A stretch of 25,426 nt of DNA from Prevotellaceae bacterium UBA1075 (GCA_002316015.1 DCCS01000033.1:1-25426), one strand, 5' to 3'; positions 1 through 8,239 are shown, counted from the first letter of the stretch. The notes: a model not told the origin generated them from the letters alone. Numbers and translations are program-made.

Positions 1-338
1 GCAACGGTTCGCTTTCCTGTACTTGTCTCACTTGTACTGCTCTCTCTGTCTATGTGAAATCTCTCAAAGAACATGCCCCGAATAACGGGGCGCAACGCAC
101 AGGGGGACACCCGCCAGGGGCATCCCTCCCTGTTTGCGGATGCAAAGGTACGGCGACTTTCACCAACACGCAAGGGAACAACGCACTTTTCAGCACAACG
201 AACGGAACTTTCACAAATACACATTATATAATATAGAAAAATGTGGCACTGGTCTGTCATCTCCCGGACACTTTCCTGTGCTTGCCCCAGTCGTGGAAGA
301 AGAGGTGTGCCTCAAATCCGCAACCAAGCCAGTCAACG
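1..338. other. Non-coding left flank
   Basis: I see no convincing gene here; the short open frames have no recognisable protein features. The stretch holds a leftward Bacteroidetes-type promoter at 143-173 and a small GC hairpin at 75-91 (GCCCCG, loop AATAA, CGGGGC). The hairpin would lie in the 5' leader of the leftward transcript. The stretch ends at the left terminal repeat of the insertion sequence. Confidence 0.6.
143..173 (-). promoter_or_regulatory. Leftward promoter for a gene off the left edge
   Basis: On the minus strand TACCTTTG (143-150) matches the Bacteroidetes -7 consensus TAnnTTTG. A TTG (171-173) lies 20 bases upstream, as expected for the -33 element. The gene it would serve lies outside the window. 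Confidence 0.55.
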
Positions 339-361
339 GGGTCACCTGCAAAAGCGTGTGG
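339..361 (+). repeat. Left terminal inverted repeat of the IS
   Basis: A 23-base repeat beginning GGGTCACCTGC and ending GCGTGTGG, identical to the reverse complement of 1814-1836. Confidence 0.9.
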
Positions 362-420
362 CAAACTAAACACAATAAAACTCCTAATAGTCCGTTTTAA
401 GAATCAAAAAATGTATCGGA

Positions 421-732
421 ATGGAACAATACAGAATACTTGCGGAATGTCTTCTTCCCAATCATATGCTTGACTGGTTTGAACTGAAAGATGTACAAGT
501 GAAGACGAAAGGCGACACACAAACAGTCCACCTGTTTCTTGATGAGAATGAGCAAAAGCCAGACAATCGCGAAGACTTGCGTCCGAACGGCTTTACCCGT
601 GAGAGCGTGTTCCATGATTTTCCTATACGCGGCCATGAAGTTCTTCTCCATGTGCGCCGCCGCCGTTGGCTTGACGCAGATGGCCACAATGTTATGACTG
701 AATGTAATCTCATACAAGAGTCAACCCGCTGA
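421..732 (+). pseudogene. ISAon1-type transposase N-terminal-region protein, prematurely stopped
   Basis: The 103-residue frame resembles the N-terminal-region protein that precedes the catalytic ORF in ISAon1-type elements. It contains the typical stretches FPIRGHEVLLHVRRRRW (near residues 62-78) and LDADGHN followed by a C-terminal LIQES. Just after the TGA at 730-732 the same frame continues as STELAAFLKEAFGD, which reads as the normal C-terminal part of this protein. This suggests TGA replaced a sense codon such as TGG. A slippery-type run CTTTTTTAAAAG (749-760) follows at the junction with the second frame. Whether the family normally joins the two frames by recoding cannot be settled here. 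Confidence 0.65.
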
Positions 733-766
733 TCCACGGAGTTGGCGGCTTTTTTAAAAGAAGCGT

Positions 767-1812
767 TTGGGGACGGTCCCCATAACGGCCCGTTCGTTTG
801 AGGAAGACTACCACATAGACGGAGACGGATTTGAGAGAGCGTACAAGGAACACCTCAGCGGTTATCGTGAATGGGATTCTTTGGACCATGCAGACGAATG
901 GCTTGTCTTTCCTGATAATATCGGCTCCAATATAAGCATTGACGAGACCTGTCTCTCTACTGGCGAAGTATATACCACCGTTTCCAACAAGGATGCCCAC
1001 GGACGCAAGGGATGCCTTGTTGCAGTCGTTAAAGGCACGAAGTCTAAAGATGTGTCAAAGGCACTGGAGAGGATACCTATATCGTCGAGAATGAGCGTTG
1101 AAGAGGTTACATTGGATTTTTCAGAGAGTATGCACAGTATAGTGGAAAGATGCTTTCCTAATTCCATGCGCACGCTTGACAGATCCCATCATCAACAATT
1201 TTGCCTTGAGGCTCTTCAGGAAGTGCGTCGTGAGCACCGTCGTGAACAGATGACACGTGATGCCAATGCTAGGGAGGAGCATCGTCTCATGATGCGAGAG
1301 CTGCAAGAGAATGGTGGCCCGTTCGTTGATGCTGACGGCAACCTGATAAGAAAGAATGCAAAGTATCGCCCCGAAAGGCTTGAGAACGACGAGACCCGTG
1401 CGGAATTGCTTGCACGGAGCAAGGGGCTTCTGATGATGTCCCCCGACAAATGGACGGGAACGCAGGCGGAGCGTGCAGAGATTCTTTTCCGTGAATTCCC
1501 GGACATCCATGAGGCTTTCTCTTTGACTCACTCGTTGCGGATGATTTTCTCGCAGCGGTGTGACAAGGAGCAAGGAAGAACAAGCTTGAAGCACTGGTAT
1601 GAAAAAGTAACAGGTTCGGCAGCAAGGCTTTTAATGACATTGCAGCGGCTATGTATGACAAGGAGGATGAAACCGTGAACTTCTTTGTCAATCGGTCTAC
1701 CAATGCTGCAGCGGAGTCACTAAACGCCAAAATCAAGCATTTTAGGGCACAGCTTCGTGGAATTATTGGCAAGAAGTTTTTCCTTTTCAGACGAACAAAG
1801 ATTTATGCTTAA
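767..1812 (+). pseudogene. ISAon1-type DDE transposase, frameshifted
   Basis: Catalytic half of the IS transposase, resembling the DDE_Tnp_ISL3 type. An open frame runs 767-1678 from a TTG codon. It carries NIGSNISIDETCLSTGE with a candidate catalytic Asp at residue 59, then VEEVTLDFSESM with a second Asp at residue 117. Around 1617-1625, after EKVTGS, the homologous reading moves to another frame: KAFNDIAAAMYDKED, then NFFVNRSTNAAAESLNAK containing the expected third acidic residue (Glu), ending at TAA 1810-1812. A single indel therefore separates the last catalytic residue from the rest, so the protein is probably dead. The motif normally read DRFH appears as DRSHH (138-142), another sign of decay. 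Confidence 0.75.
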
Positions 1813-1813
1813 T

Positions 1814-1836
1814 CCACACGCTTTTGCAGGTGACCC
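1814..1836 (-). repeat. Right terminal inverted repeat of the IS
   Basis: Perfect 23-base inverted copy of 339-361. It starts two bases after the TAA that ends the repaired transposase frame. Confidence 0.9.
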
Positions 1837-1940
1837 TGGAGGAGGCTTCCTTTCGGCCACATGCACACAGGGAAGATGAACATACGGATGGGCTCTGAGA
1901 CTCTTCCATTCGAGCCGCAATGAACAAAAGGGGTAATCGC

Positions 1941-2639
1941 TCAGAAGAGCATCACCTGGGCAAAAGCCTCGTAAGAGGTCTCCAGGCGGCTCAATTGCCA
2001 TGGGTTCAGGCGCAGGGAGAATGTGCCCTTCAGTTCGCTTAGTCCAAAATAAACCCTCATCAAGCTGGCCATGTTGAAAGAGACGGGATTGCCCTGGCGC
2101 ACCAGCGACATCGCCACACGCACCAGCAGAGCATGGTCGTGCTCCACATATCTCAGGGTACGGAACAGAACATACGCGCAAGGAATGGTGCCCACAGGGA
2201 GCAACAGCCGTATGCGCTTCATGGCATCATCAATCTTCACACGCCCGAGGAGCGCGGAGACGGCTCTGTGGTCAGTTTGCAAAGGCAGCAATCGTTGGAG
2301 TGTCTTTATGCTGTCAGTCTCTGTGAATATCGCGGCAAGCCTCTTGAAGCCATCATCATCAAGCGTCACATCGCCACTTTCCAGACGGCGAACAAGAGCA
2401 CGCAGCATTGTGACCAGAAAGGCCTGGTTGTCCATCTGGACAAGTGTGAAGAAAAGTTCCCAGAATTGCCGAGGCTCAACCTCGATGGCTATATGGTCGC
2501 CAAGAACATAGCCGGCCGTGCGGAACTGCGACACGCTGAGCGAGCGGAGAAAGTCTGGCAGAGCCGCGCAACCACTCTCGCCCAACGTGGCATTGAGCCT
2601 AGCATAAAGAACCGTGCTGAAGCGTGTCTCCCTTATCAT
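1941..2639 (-). CDS. Conserved-looking hypothetical protein (232 aa)
   Basis: I do not recognise the family. The protein has no signal peptide, no clear membrane segment and no cysteine-rich or nucleotide-binding motif. It is rich in Leu, Arg and Ala with regular helical spacing (for example DNQAFLVTMLRALVRRLES, and KRLAAIFTETDSIKTLQRLL), which suggests a soluble all-helical, possibly repeat-type fold. Codon use resembles its neighbours and the frame is long and intact, so I take it as real. It points left toward the IS, whose right end is about 100 bases beyond its stop, so the IS did not interrupt it. The tRNA-Thr lies upstream on the same strand, with a possible terminator between them. 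Confidence 0.6.
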   Translation of the reverse strand: MIRETRFSTVLYARLNATLGESGCAALPDFLRSLSVSQFRTAGYVLGDHIAIEVEPRQFWELFFTLVQMDNQAFLVTMLRALVRRLESGDVTLDDDGFKRLAAIFTETDSIKTLQRLLPLQTDHRAVSALLGRVKIDDAMKRIRLLLPVGTIPCAYVLFRTLRYVEHDHALLVRVAMSLVRQGNPVSFNMASLMRVYFGLSELKGTFSLRLNPWQLSRLETSYEAFAQVMLF

Positions 2640-2657
2640 AAGCCATAATAATAAGAC

Positions 2658-2697
2658 GGGAAAGAGGGGGATGGCAGGAAATCCGTGCCCCTCCCCC
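2658..2697 (-). terminator. Possible terminator between tRNA-Thr and the 232-aa gene
   Basis: Inverted repeat with arms AGAGGGGGA and TCCCCCTCT. Read on the minus strand, the hairpin lies after the tRNA and is followed by a moderately T-rich TCTTATTATTAT stretch. No clean T-run, so only tentative. Confidence 0.35.
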
Positions 2698-2715
2698 TCT
2701 CTGCTCTTTCTTGTG

Positions 2716-2789
2716 AGCCTCTTGTCGGATTCGAACCAACGACCCCGAGATTACAAATCACGTGCTCTGGCCAACTGAGCTAAAGAGGC
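2716..2789 (-). tRNA. tRNA-Thr (anticodon UGU)
   Basis: A complete 74-nt cloverleaf can be read on the minus strand: acceptor GCCTCTT/AAGAGGC with discriminator T, D-arm GCTC/GAGC, anticodon arm CGTGA-TTTGTAA-TCTCG with anticodon TGT, and T-arm GTTGG-TTCGAAT-CCGAC. TGT reads threonine ACN codons, mainly ACA. The third anticodon-stem pair is T-T, a mismatch, while the other stems are intact. CCA is not encoded. A near-perfect promoter lies about 110 bases upstream, with no other tRNA in the window, so it is probably transcribed alone. Confidence 0.93.
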
Positions 2790-2900
2790 AGGTGGGGAAG
2801 CTTACCATATCACGCCGCTACGACCTCCTGCCCTTGCTGCGATCAAGCCCTGGGGGATTCAGAGGGAGCATGCCGTATGGGACTTCCCCGTTTCGGAATG

Positions 2901-2932
2901 CAAAGGTAGCCATTTCCCCATTCACCGCCAAA
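2901..2932 (-). promoter_or_regulatory. Promoter of tRNA-Thr
   Basis: On the minus strand TTTG (2929-2932), a 20-base spacer and TACCTTTG (2901-2908) form an exact match to the Bacteroidetes -33/-7 consensus. The tRNA begins about 110 bases downstream. Confidence 0.8.
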
Positions 2933-3002
2933 TATCGAGGGGACTTTTTGAGAAAGGTAACTTTTCTCTCACGCGCGAGCATTTCTAAAAATTAAATTGT
3001 GG

Positions 3003-3010
3003 TACATTTG
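3003..3010 (+). promoter_or_regulatory. Candidate -7 element before the DUF4199 gene
   Basis: TACATTTG fits TAnnTTTG and lies 18 bases before the ATG at 3029, so the leader would be very short. The -33 region is AT-rich but has no exact TTTG at 19-21 bases. Confidence 0.45.
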
Positions 3011-3028
3011 CACATATAAACAGGCGCG

Positions 3029-3583
3029 ATGAAACAGGATGGCACAGGAAAGGAAATTCCACGCGGCAGGTTGGACTATGCGGGAAGGTGTGGACTGCTG
3101 ATAGGAGGCATGTGGACGGCATCGTTCATGCTCTCAGTCTATGGCAAGACCCATCCGCTGCTGGCCTGTGCAGGAAACGCCATGGCTCTGCTCTCGCTCT
3201 ATGTGCTGTATCTGGCCGTGTTTCGCTATCGTGTGCTGGTGGCACCACTGCGCTTTCCTGGTTGCTGCAAGACGGCCTGGATTACCTGCGTCTTTGCCGG
3301 CCTGGTCACCACCCTGGCACAATACCTCTACTTTCGTTTCCTGGACGGCGGACGGTTATCGCTGGCGATGGCGGAATTGCTGCACAACGAGCAGTACATG
3401 CAGGCCATGAGGCAAATGATGCCGGGGGTCACCACCGATGACCTGACCCGCATGCTGGGCAGTATCAGCATTGGCGACATGACGCTGAGCATGTGGATGC
3501 TCAACCTGATGATATCCTTCCCCATGAGCCTCATAGCAGGCATCTTCGCATCGCTGGGGAACGCAGGAAGGAATCCAGGATAA
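3029..3583 (+). CDS. DUF4199 family membrane protein
   Basis: A 184-residue integral membrane protein resembling DUF4199. Hydrophobic segments lie near residues 21-38, 44-66, 84-102 and 152-176, with a polar helical stretch between the third and fourth (112-148). The function of DUF4199 is unknown. In Bacteroidetes it is often found directly before a family 2 glycosyltransferase, as here (132-base gap to the next start). A role in envelope glycolipid handling is therefore an inference from neighbourhood only. It begins the long rightward gene run and has a -7-like element just upstream. Confidence 0.7.
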   Translation: MKQDGTGKEIPRGRLDYAGRCGLLIGGMWTASFMLSVYGKTHPLLACAGNAMALLSLYVLYLAVFRYRVLVAPLRFPGCCKTAWITCVFAGLVTTLAQYLYFRFLDGGRLSLAMAELLHNEQYMQAMRQMMPGVTTDDLTRMLGSISIGDMTLSMWMLNLMISFPMSLIAGIFASLGNAGRNPG

Positions 3584-3715
3584 CCCACAGGGCACGCGAC
3601 AGACACGGAGACGGAACAAACCTGCGGCGTGAGCGAGTGCCCGCATTCCACAGAAGATGGCGGTACACCATATTGACCCACCCCTCAAAAAAAAACAGAA
3701 AAGCGAAGAGAAGAG

Positions 3716-4678
3716 ATGAATATATCTGTTGTAATACCCCTCTTCAACGAGGAAGAATCCCTGCCCGAACTGTTTGCATGGATTGAACGAGTGACCCGGG
3801 CTCACCAGTTGAGCCACGAGGTGATATTCGTGGACGACGGCAGCACCGACCGGTCATGGGAAGTCATAAAACGACTCAAGAGCGAAAACCCCGATGTGGT
3901 ACGAGGCATAAAATTCCGGCGCAACTGCGGCAAGAGTCCAGCCTTGTATTGTGGCTTTGCCAAGGCCAAGGGTGATGTGGTCATCACCATGGATGCCGAC
4001 CTTCAGGACTCGCCCGACGAGATACCCGAATTGTACCGCATGGTACGAGAGGACGGCTACGACCTCGTGAGCGGCTTCAAGATGAACCGCAGCAAGGGCG
4101 ACCCGCTTTCCAAAACCATTCCCACCAAACTCTTCAACGCCACGGCACGTTGGGTGAGCGGAATACACAACCTGCACGACTTCAACTGCGGGCTCAAAGC
4201 CTACCGCCGCGAGGTGGTCAAGAACATTGAGGTATATGGAGAGATGCACCGCTACATCCCCTATCTGGCCAAAAACGCCGGCTTCGCACGCATCGGCGAG
4301 AAACCTGTGCACCACCAGGCCAGGAAGTTCGGCAAGTCAAAGTACATGGGCTGGAACCGCTTCGTGAACGGTTACCTGGACTTGCTCTCGCTGTGGTTCC
4401 TCAACAACTTTGGTCTCAAGCCCATGCATGTGTTCGGCTTCATCGGCACGCTGATGTTCATGCTCGGTTTTGTGGCGGTTGCCATTGTGGGCGCGACCAA
4501 GCTGTATTACCTCACCACAGGCACCGCCCACCCGCTGGTGACCGACAATCCCTACTTCCACATTGCCCTCACCATGATGATTCTGGGCACACAGCTTTTC
4601 GTGGCAGGCTTCCTGGGCGAGTTGGTGAGCCGCAACTCTACCGAGCGTAACAAGTATCCGATAGAGAGCGAATTCTAA
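3716..4678 (+). CDS. Family 2 glycosyltransferase, polyprenyl-phosphate type
   Basis: This 320-residue protein resembles the dolichol/undecaprenyl-phosphate sugar transferases (DPM1, GtrB, ArnC group), which move a sugar from a nucleotide donor to a polyprenyl phosphate on the inner membrane. A GT-A domain begins VVIPLFNEEESL (5-16), with VDDGSTD near 39-45 and the metal-binding DAD at 93-95 within DADLQDSPDE. Two C-terminal membrane helices (about 237-262 and 282-304) match the GtrB-like layout. The sugar cannot be told from sequence. The DUF6452 gene starts six bases after its stop, so the two are probably co-transcribed. Confidence 0.88.
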   Translation: MNISVVIPLFNEEESLPELFAWIERVTRAHQLSHEVIFVDDGSTDRSWEVIKRLKSENPDVVRGIKFRRNCGKSPALYCGFAKAKGDVVITMDADLQDSPDEIPELYRMVREDGYDLVSGFKMNRSKGDPLSKTIPTKLFNATARWVSGIHNLHDFNCGLKAYRREVVKNIEVYGEMHRYIPYLAKNAGFARIGEKPVHHQARKFGKSKYMGWNRFVNGYLDLLSLWFLNNFGLKPMHVFGFIGTLMFMLGFVAVAIVGATKLYYLTTGTAHPLVTDNPYFHIALTMMILGTQLFVAGFLGELVSRNSTERNKYPIESEF

Positions 4679-4684
4679 GAGAGC

Positions 4685-5158
4685 ATGAGTAAGAGACACC
4701 TGACATATGCACTGGTCTCCCTGTTGGCAGGAACAGCCCTGACGACAGCCTGCGACACTATCGACTGTACTCTTTACAACACCGTATCCCTCAGATGCTC
4801 ATTCTATTCCGGCGGGAAAGCTGTCAAGCTGGACGACACCCTCACGGTTAGCGCTCCGGGCACAGATTCCATCCTGGTCAACAGAATGTTGGGAGCCACG
4901 AACCTGGAACTGCCATTAAGTTACGCCCAGGACGAGGACACGCTGGTTCTGCACGTATATGGTCCCGAGATTGACCTGCGCGACACACTGTGGATAAAGA
5001 AGACCAACACCCCACATTTCGAGTCGCCCGACTGCCCCACCAACATGTTCCACAAGATACAGGCGGTGCGATGCGCAGGCACGTTCATCGATTCCGTCAC
5101 CATAACCAGAAGCCTCGTAGATTATGACCAGAGTGAGAACCTTCGCATTCATCTGTAG
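4685..5158 (+). CDS. DUF6452 family lipoprotein
   Basis: The 157-residue product has an N-terminal hydrophobic signal and a lipobox-like LTTAC with the acceptor Cys at residue 23, so it is probably lipid-anchored. The start of the mature part (CDTIDCTLYNTV) and the motif PHFESPDCPTNMFHKI are characteristic of the Bacteroidales family DUF6452. Its function is unknown. The fold is probably beta-rich. Its end overlaps the start of the DUF6048 gene by 35 bases, and these two families are commonly paired, suggesting they act together at the cell envelope. Confidence 0.78.
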   Translation: MSKRHLTYALVSLLAGTALTTACDTIDCTLYNTVSLRCSFYSGGKAVKLDDTLTVSAPGTDSILVNRMLGATNLELPLSYAQDEDTLVLHVYGPEIDLRDTLWIKKTNTPHFESPDCPTNMFHKIQAVRCAGTFIDSVTITRSLVDYDQSENLRIHL

Positions 5159-5900
5159 CCTGACGCTGTCCACCCTGCCGTCCCCATCGCTCCAGGCACA
5201 GGGAAAGGCACGTCCCGCACAGGTTGCACCGGAGGAGAAAGCGCCTGTGTTTGGCGGCTTGGCCGTGGGCGCAGACCTTGTAGGCTTTGCCATGAAGGGG
5301 CTGGGGCTGAAGTTCGCCAACATGGAAGTGTGCGGAAGGCTCAATTTCCTGGAGAAATATTATCCCATTGTGGAACTGGGCATCGGTGACTGCACACGTG
5401 AGGGCGGTGAGAACAACAACAAGTTCAACACCACCGCACCCTACTACCGCGTGGGCATGGACTACAACTTCAACAAGAAAGTCAATGGCAACCGTTTCTT
5501 CGGTGGTTTGCGCTACGCCTTCTCCAGTTACAGTTTCGATTTCGAAAACCCGGACTTCCTGGACCCCGTATATGGAGCAGGCGGGACGATGGCATTCAAA
5601 GACTTGAAGGCCAAGAAACAATGGATGGAAATATGTGTGGGCTTGGAGTGTAAGTTGTGGAGTATTGTACGCATGGGGTGGAGCCTGAGGTACAAAATCA
5701 AGGTGAAGGACCGTGATCCCGCCTATGGCCAGGCATGGTATGTGCCAGGCTTTGGCAAGAACGGGAGTTCCACCTGGGGCGGAACGGTGAACCTGATGTT
5801 CGACATAGGCAAGTCAGCGAGGCGCAATGCCGGCAAAAAGAAAGCCGCGAGCCTGCCCCTACCGTCCACAGGAACACAAGACACACCACAGGAAGAATGA
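5124..5900 (+). CDS. DUF6048 family outer-membrane-like protein
   Basis: A 258-residue exported protein with a signal peptide (residues 1-25, ending LQAQG) followed by alternating, aromatic-rich strands (YYPIVELGIG, YYRVGMDYNF, RFFGGLRYAF, WSLRYKIKV) typical of a small outer-membrane beta barrel. It resembles DUF6048, function unknown. The last 30 or so residues are a polar tail (SARRNAGKKKA onward) with no terminal aromatic residue. The start overlaps the DUF6452 lipoprotein gene and the stop overlaps mntP by 4 bases, so translation of all three is probably coupled. A lipoprotein-barrel pair is an inference. Confidence 0.75.
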   Translation: MTRVRTFAFICSLTLSTLPSPSLQAQGKARPAQVAPEEKAPVFGGLAVGADLVGFAMKGLGLKFANMEVCGRLNFLEKYYPIVELGIGDCTREGGENNNKFNTTAPYYRVGMDYNFNKKVNGNRFFGGLRYAFSSYSFDFENPDFLDPVYGAGGTMAFKDLKAKKQWMEICVGLECKLWSIVRMGWSLRYKIKVKDRDPAYGQAWYVPGFGKNGSSTWGGTVNLMFDIGKSARRNAGKKKAASLPLPSTGTQDTPQEE

Positions 5901-6472
5901 GCACAGTAGAGATTTGGCTTATAGGGCTCGCACTGGCCATTGACTGCTTTACGGTGAGCATGGCCACCGGCCTACAGGCACGGCGCGTGATAATCATCCC
6001 CATGTCATTCATGGCCTTGTCCTTCGGTGTGTTCCAGGCGGGAATGACGTGGGCGGGTTATATAGGGCTGTCCCTCTTTGCGCACCAACTGGAACAGATT
6101 GACCACTGGGTAGCCTTTGCCCTGCTGGCCTATACGGGCAGCAGAATGATATGGGAAGGACTGCACGATGGCGGCGATGAGCCACCAGGCTCTTCCCCCC
6201 TGCTCAGCGCAAGAGGCATCCTCATGCTGTCTGTGGCCACCAGCATCGACGCCCTGGCCGTGGGCATCTCGCTGGCATGCCTCCCCTCGGCCAGCAGCTT
6301 GAGCCTGGTTTACACTATTGGGGTGATAGGACTATGCTCCACTGCCCTCAGTCTTGTGGGGCTGGCCATAGGAATTAATGTGGCACGCAAGGTCAACTGG
6401 CATGTCGGGATTCTGGGTGGAAGCGTGCTACTGGTTATTGGAATAAAGATACTTATAGAACACATGACATGA
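5897..6472 (+). CDS. mntP: Manganese efflux pump MntP
   Basis: Starting at ATG 5897, which overlaps the previous stop (ATGA), gives 191 residues, the usual MntP length; the open frame extends further upstream but that part is the shadow of the DUF6048 gene. The protein is a six-helix inner-membrane exporter of Mn(II). Both halves carry the conserved acidic motif: ALAIDCFTVSMATG near the N-terminus and ATSIDALAVGISLA in the second half. No Mn riboswitch (yybP-ykoY type) is visible because the gene is embedded in the operon. Its own stop overlaps the apbE start by 4 bases. Confidence 0.92.
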   Translation: MSTVEIWLIGLALAIDCFTVSMATGLQARRVIIIPMSFMALSFGVFQAGMTWAGYIGLSLFAHQLEQIDHWVAFALLAYTGSRMIWEGLHDGGDEPPGSSPLLSARGILMLSVATSIDALAVGISLACLPSASSLSLVYTIGVIGLCSTALSLVGLAIGINVARKVNWHVGILGGSVLLVIGIKILIEHMT

Positions 6473-7509
6473 AGCAGAAAAACAGGTTCAGACTCTGGAA
6501 TATTCCCGTGCTGGTCATCCTCACACTGGGCACCGTCTACACCATGAGGAGCAACGACCTCACAAAGGTTCCTTTTCAAACAGAGGAGGGTGCCATCTTC
6601 GGTACTGTTTACCATGTGAAATACCAGTATGGAAGCAGTCTGAAGGACAGCATTCTCGACTGCCTACACGCGGTGGATTCCTCTCTGTCGATGTTCAACA
6701 AGCAAAGTACCGTGAGCCGCATCAACTCTGGGGAGAACCTGCGTACCGACTCGCTGTTGGAGATTGTGCTACAGCAATCCACGGCCATCAGCAAAGCCAC
6801 GGGAGGAGCCTTCGATGTGACCGTCGCGCCCCTGGTGAACGCCTGGGGGTTTGGCTTCAAGCACGGCCAATGGCCCGACTCTGCCACAATAGACAGCCTG
6901 CGCCAGTTTGTCGGGTGGGAAAAAGTGAGTGCCCGCAATCACAAGATAGTGAAGGAGGATCCCCGGATTATTCTGGACTTCAGTGCTGTGGCCAAAGGAT
7001 TTGGCGTAGACCAGGTGGCCTCACTCTTCCGCAGCCACGGCATCGAGAACTTCATGGTGGAAATAGGGGGCGAAATTGTCTCGCATGGTCACAATCCCAA
7101 AGGAGAGCCATGGCGTATAGGCATCAACAAGCCTGACGACAACCCCGACAACAGTGGCACAGAACTGCAAGACATCATTGAGTTGCACAATTGCGCCATA
7201 GCGACCAGCGGCAACTACCGGAACTTCTACATGCATGAGGGCCAGCGCGTCTCTCACACCATCGACCCACATAGCGGCTACCCCGTACAGCACAGCATTC
7301 TGAGCAGTACTGTGATGGCTCCCAACTGCGCCATGGCCGACGGTTTTGCCACCGCTTTCATGGTAATGGGACTTGACAGCGCAAAGGCCGTGCTTCAGAG
7401 ACACAAGGAATTGCAGGCCTATTTCATCCTCGCCGCCACCGATGGTAAATATGCCACATGGTGTACCCCTGGACTGGAGGAAAAACTCTCAGGACACGAG
7501 CAAAAGTAA
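6469..7509 (+). CDS. apbE: FAD:protein FMN transferase (ApbE)
   Basis: The enzyme attaches FMN from FAD to a threonine of target flavoproteins (for example Nqr or Rnf subunits). The 346-residue protein has an N-terminal anchor (about 11-25) rather than a clear lipobox, so it probably acts outside the inner membrane. Family motifs appear in order: FDVTVAPLVNAWGFG, DFSAVAKGFGVDQVA, VEIGGEIVSHGHNPKGEPW, SGNYRNFY, SHTIDPHSGYP and the metal-site region NCAMADGFATAFMVMG. The start codon overlaps the mntP stop. No obvious flavoprotein target is encoded in the window. Confidence 0.92.
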   Translation: MKQKNRFRLWNIPVLVILTLGTVYTMRSNDLTKVPFQTEEGAIFGTVYHVKYQYGSSLKDSILDCLHAVDSSLSMFNKQSTVSRINSGENLRTDSLLEIVLQQSTAISKATGGAFDVTVAPLVNAWGFGFKHGQWPDSATIDSLRQFVGWEKVSARNHKIVKEDPRIILDFSAVAKGFGVDQVASLFRSHGIENFMVEIGGEIVSHGHNPKGEPWRIGINKPDDNPDNSGTELQDIIELHNCAIATSGNYRNFYMHEGQRVSHTIDPHSGYPVQHSILSSTVMAPNCAMADGFATAFMVMGLDSAKAVLQRHKELQAYFILAATDGKYATWCTPGLEEKLSGHEQK

Positions 7510-7546
7510 TTTCCCGCAACCGGCACACAGGAACAAAACACTTTCC

Positions 7547-8239
7547 ATGGACATAAGCACCAAATACCGATTAATGACACGCATGCCTCTGTTGCAGGGA
7601 CTCGGCGGGCAAGACCTGGCACGCCTGGAGGAGGCACACGGGCTGGATGTCGAATGCATCCCTCAGAGCCACACCCCTCTGCTCAAACAGGGGAACGCCT
7701 GCACACACCTCATTTTGGTGGCCGACGGGATTCTGAGACGCACCCACACCACAGATGACGGGTGTCTCAGCCTCTCGGCCCTCGTGCATACTCCTGTGGC
7801 TCTCGAACCGGAAAACCTCTACGGCCTATGCTGCCACTACCGCAACTCTTACTTTGCCGAAAGCGAACTTCAGGTTATCAGCATCAGAAAGAACGATGTG
7901 GGGAGGTTCCTTCTGGATGTCCCCATCTTTCGCTATAATCTTCTCAACTACCTTTCTGCTTTTTCACACAAGCAGAGCCTGCTGATGACACCCTGCCCTC
8001 CACGCACCGTAAGAGAGAAATTCCTGCATCTGTTAGAGACCCTCTGCCACGAAGACGACACCGACATCACCCTGAATGTCAAGATGACAGACCTTGCCCT
8101 CTACATGGGTGAGACAAGGCTCACAGTGTCGCGCATGCTCAACTCGCTGGCCACACGACAGACCATCACTCTCGCACGCACTACCATCCGAGTTCCCTCA
8201 CTGCACACGCTCAGGGTGCATGGAGAACCTGCGGCATGA
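7547..8239 (+). CDS. Crp/Fnr family transcription regulator
   Basis: I chose ATG 7547 (MDISTKYRLM), giving 230 residues, because the upstream extension overlaps apbE out of frame. The N-terminal two thirds fits a cyclic-nucleotide-binding-like beta roll (PLLKQGNACTHLILVADGILRR). The C-terminal part carries a winged helix-turn-helix: MTDLALYMGETRLTVSRMLNSLATRQTI. No Fe-S cysteine cluster of the Fnr type is evident and the phosphate-binding cassette for cAMP is not recognisable, so the ligand is unknown. It lies 37 bases after apbE and may regulate this operon or distant genes. Confidence 0.82.
   Translation: MDISTKYRLMTRMPLLQGLGGQDLARLEEAHGLDVECIPQSHTPLLKQGNACTHLILVADGILRRTHTTDDGCLSLSALVHTPVALEPENLYGLCCHYRNSYFAESELQVISIRKNDVGRFLLDVPIFRYNLLNYLSAFSHKQSLLMTPCPPRTVREKFLHLLETLCHEDDTDITLNVKMTDLALYMGETRLTVSRMLNSLATRQTITLARTTIRVPSLHTLRVHGEPAA

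Larger units (their letters stand above)
339..1836 (+). mobile_element. Degenerate ISAon1-like insertion sequence
   Basis: The element is bounded by 23-bp perfect terminal inverted repeats (339-361 and 1814-1836), giving about 1.5 kb. Inside are two rightward reading frames resembling the N-terminal-region protein and the DDE transposase of ISAon1-type elements of Bacteroidetes. The second frame, once its frameshift is repaired, stops at 1812, two bases before the right repeat. Flanking bases (AGTCAACG on the left, TGGAGGAG on the right) show no target-site duplication, so either the insertion is old or the exact ends differ slightly. Both frames carry lesions, so this copy is probably immobile. 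The family name is from recalled protein similarity; the boundaries are read directly. Confidence 0.82.

Noticed and set aside
331..1844. Target-site duplication around the IS
   Set aside because: The eight bases on either side do not match and no shifted match of five or more bases was found.
5700..5896. Manganese riboswitch (yybP-ykoY) before mntP, or a longer MntP start
   Set aside because: The region is coding sequence of the DUF6048 gene, and mntP starts within a 4-base overlap; the upstream extension of the mntP frame is a shadow.
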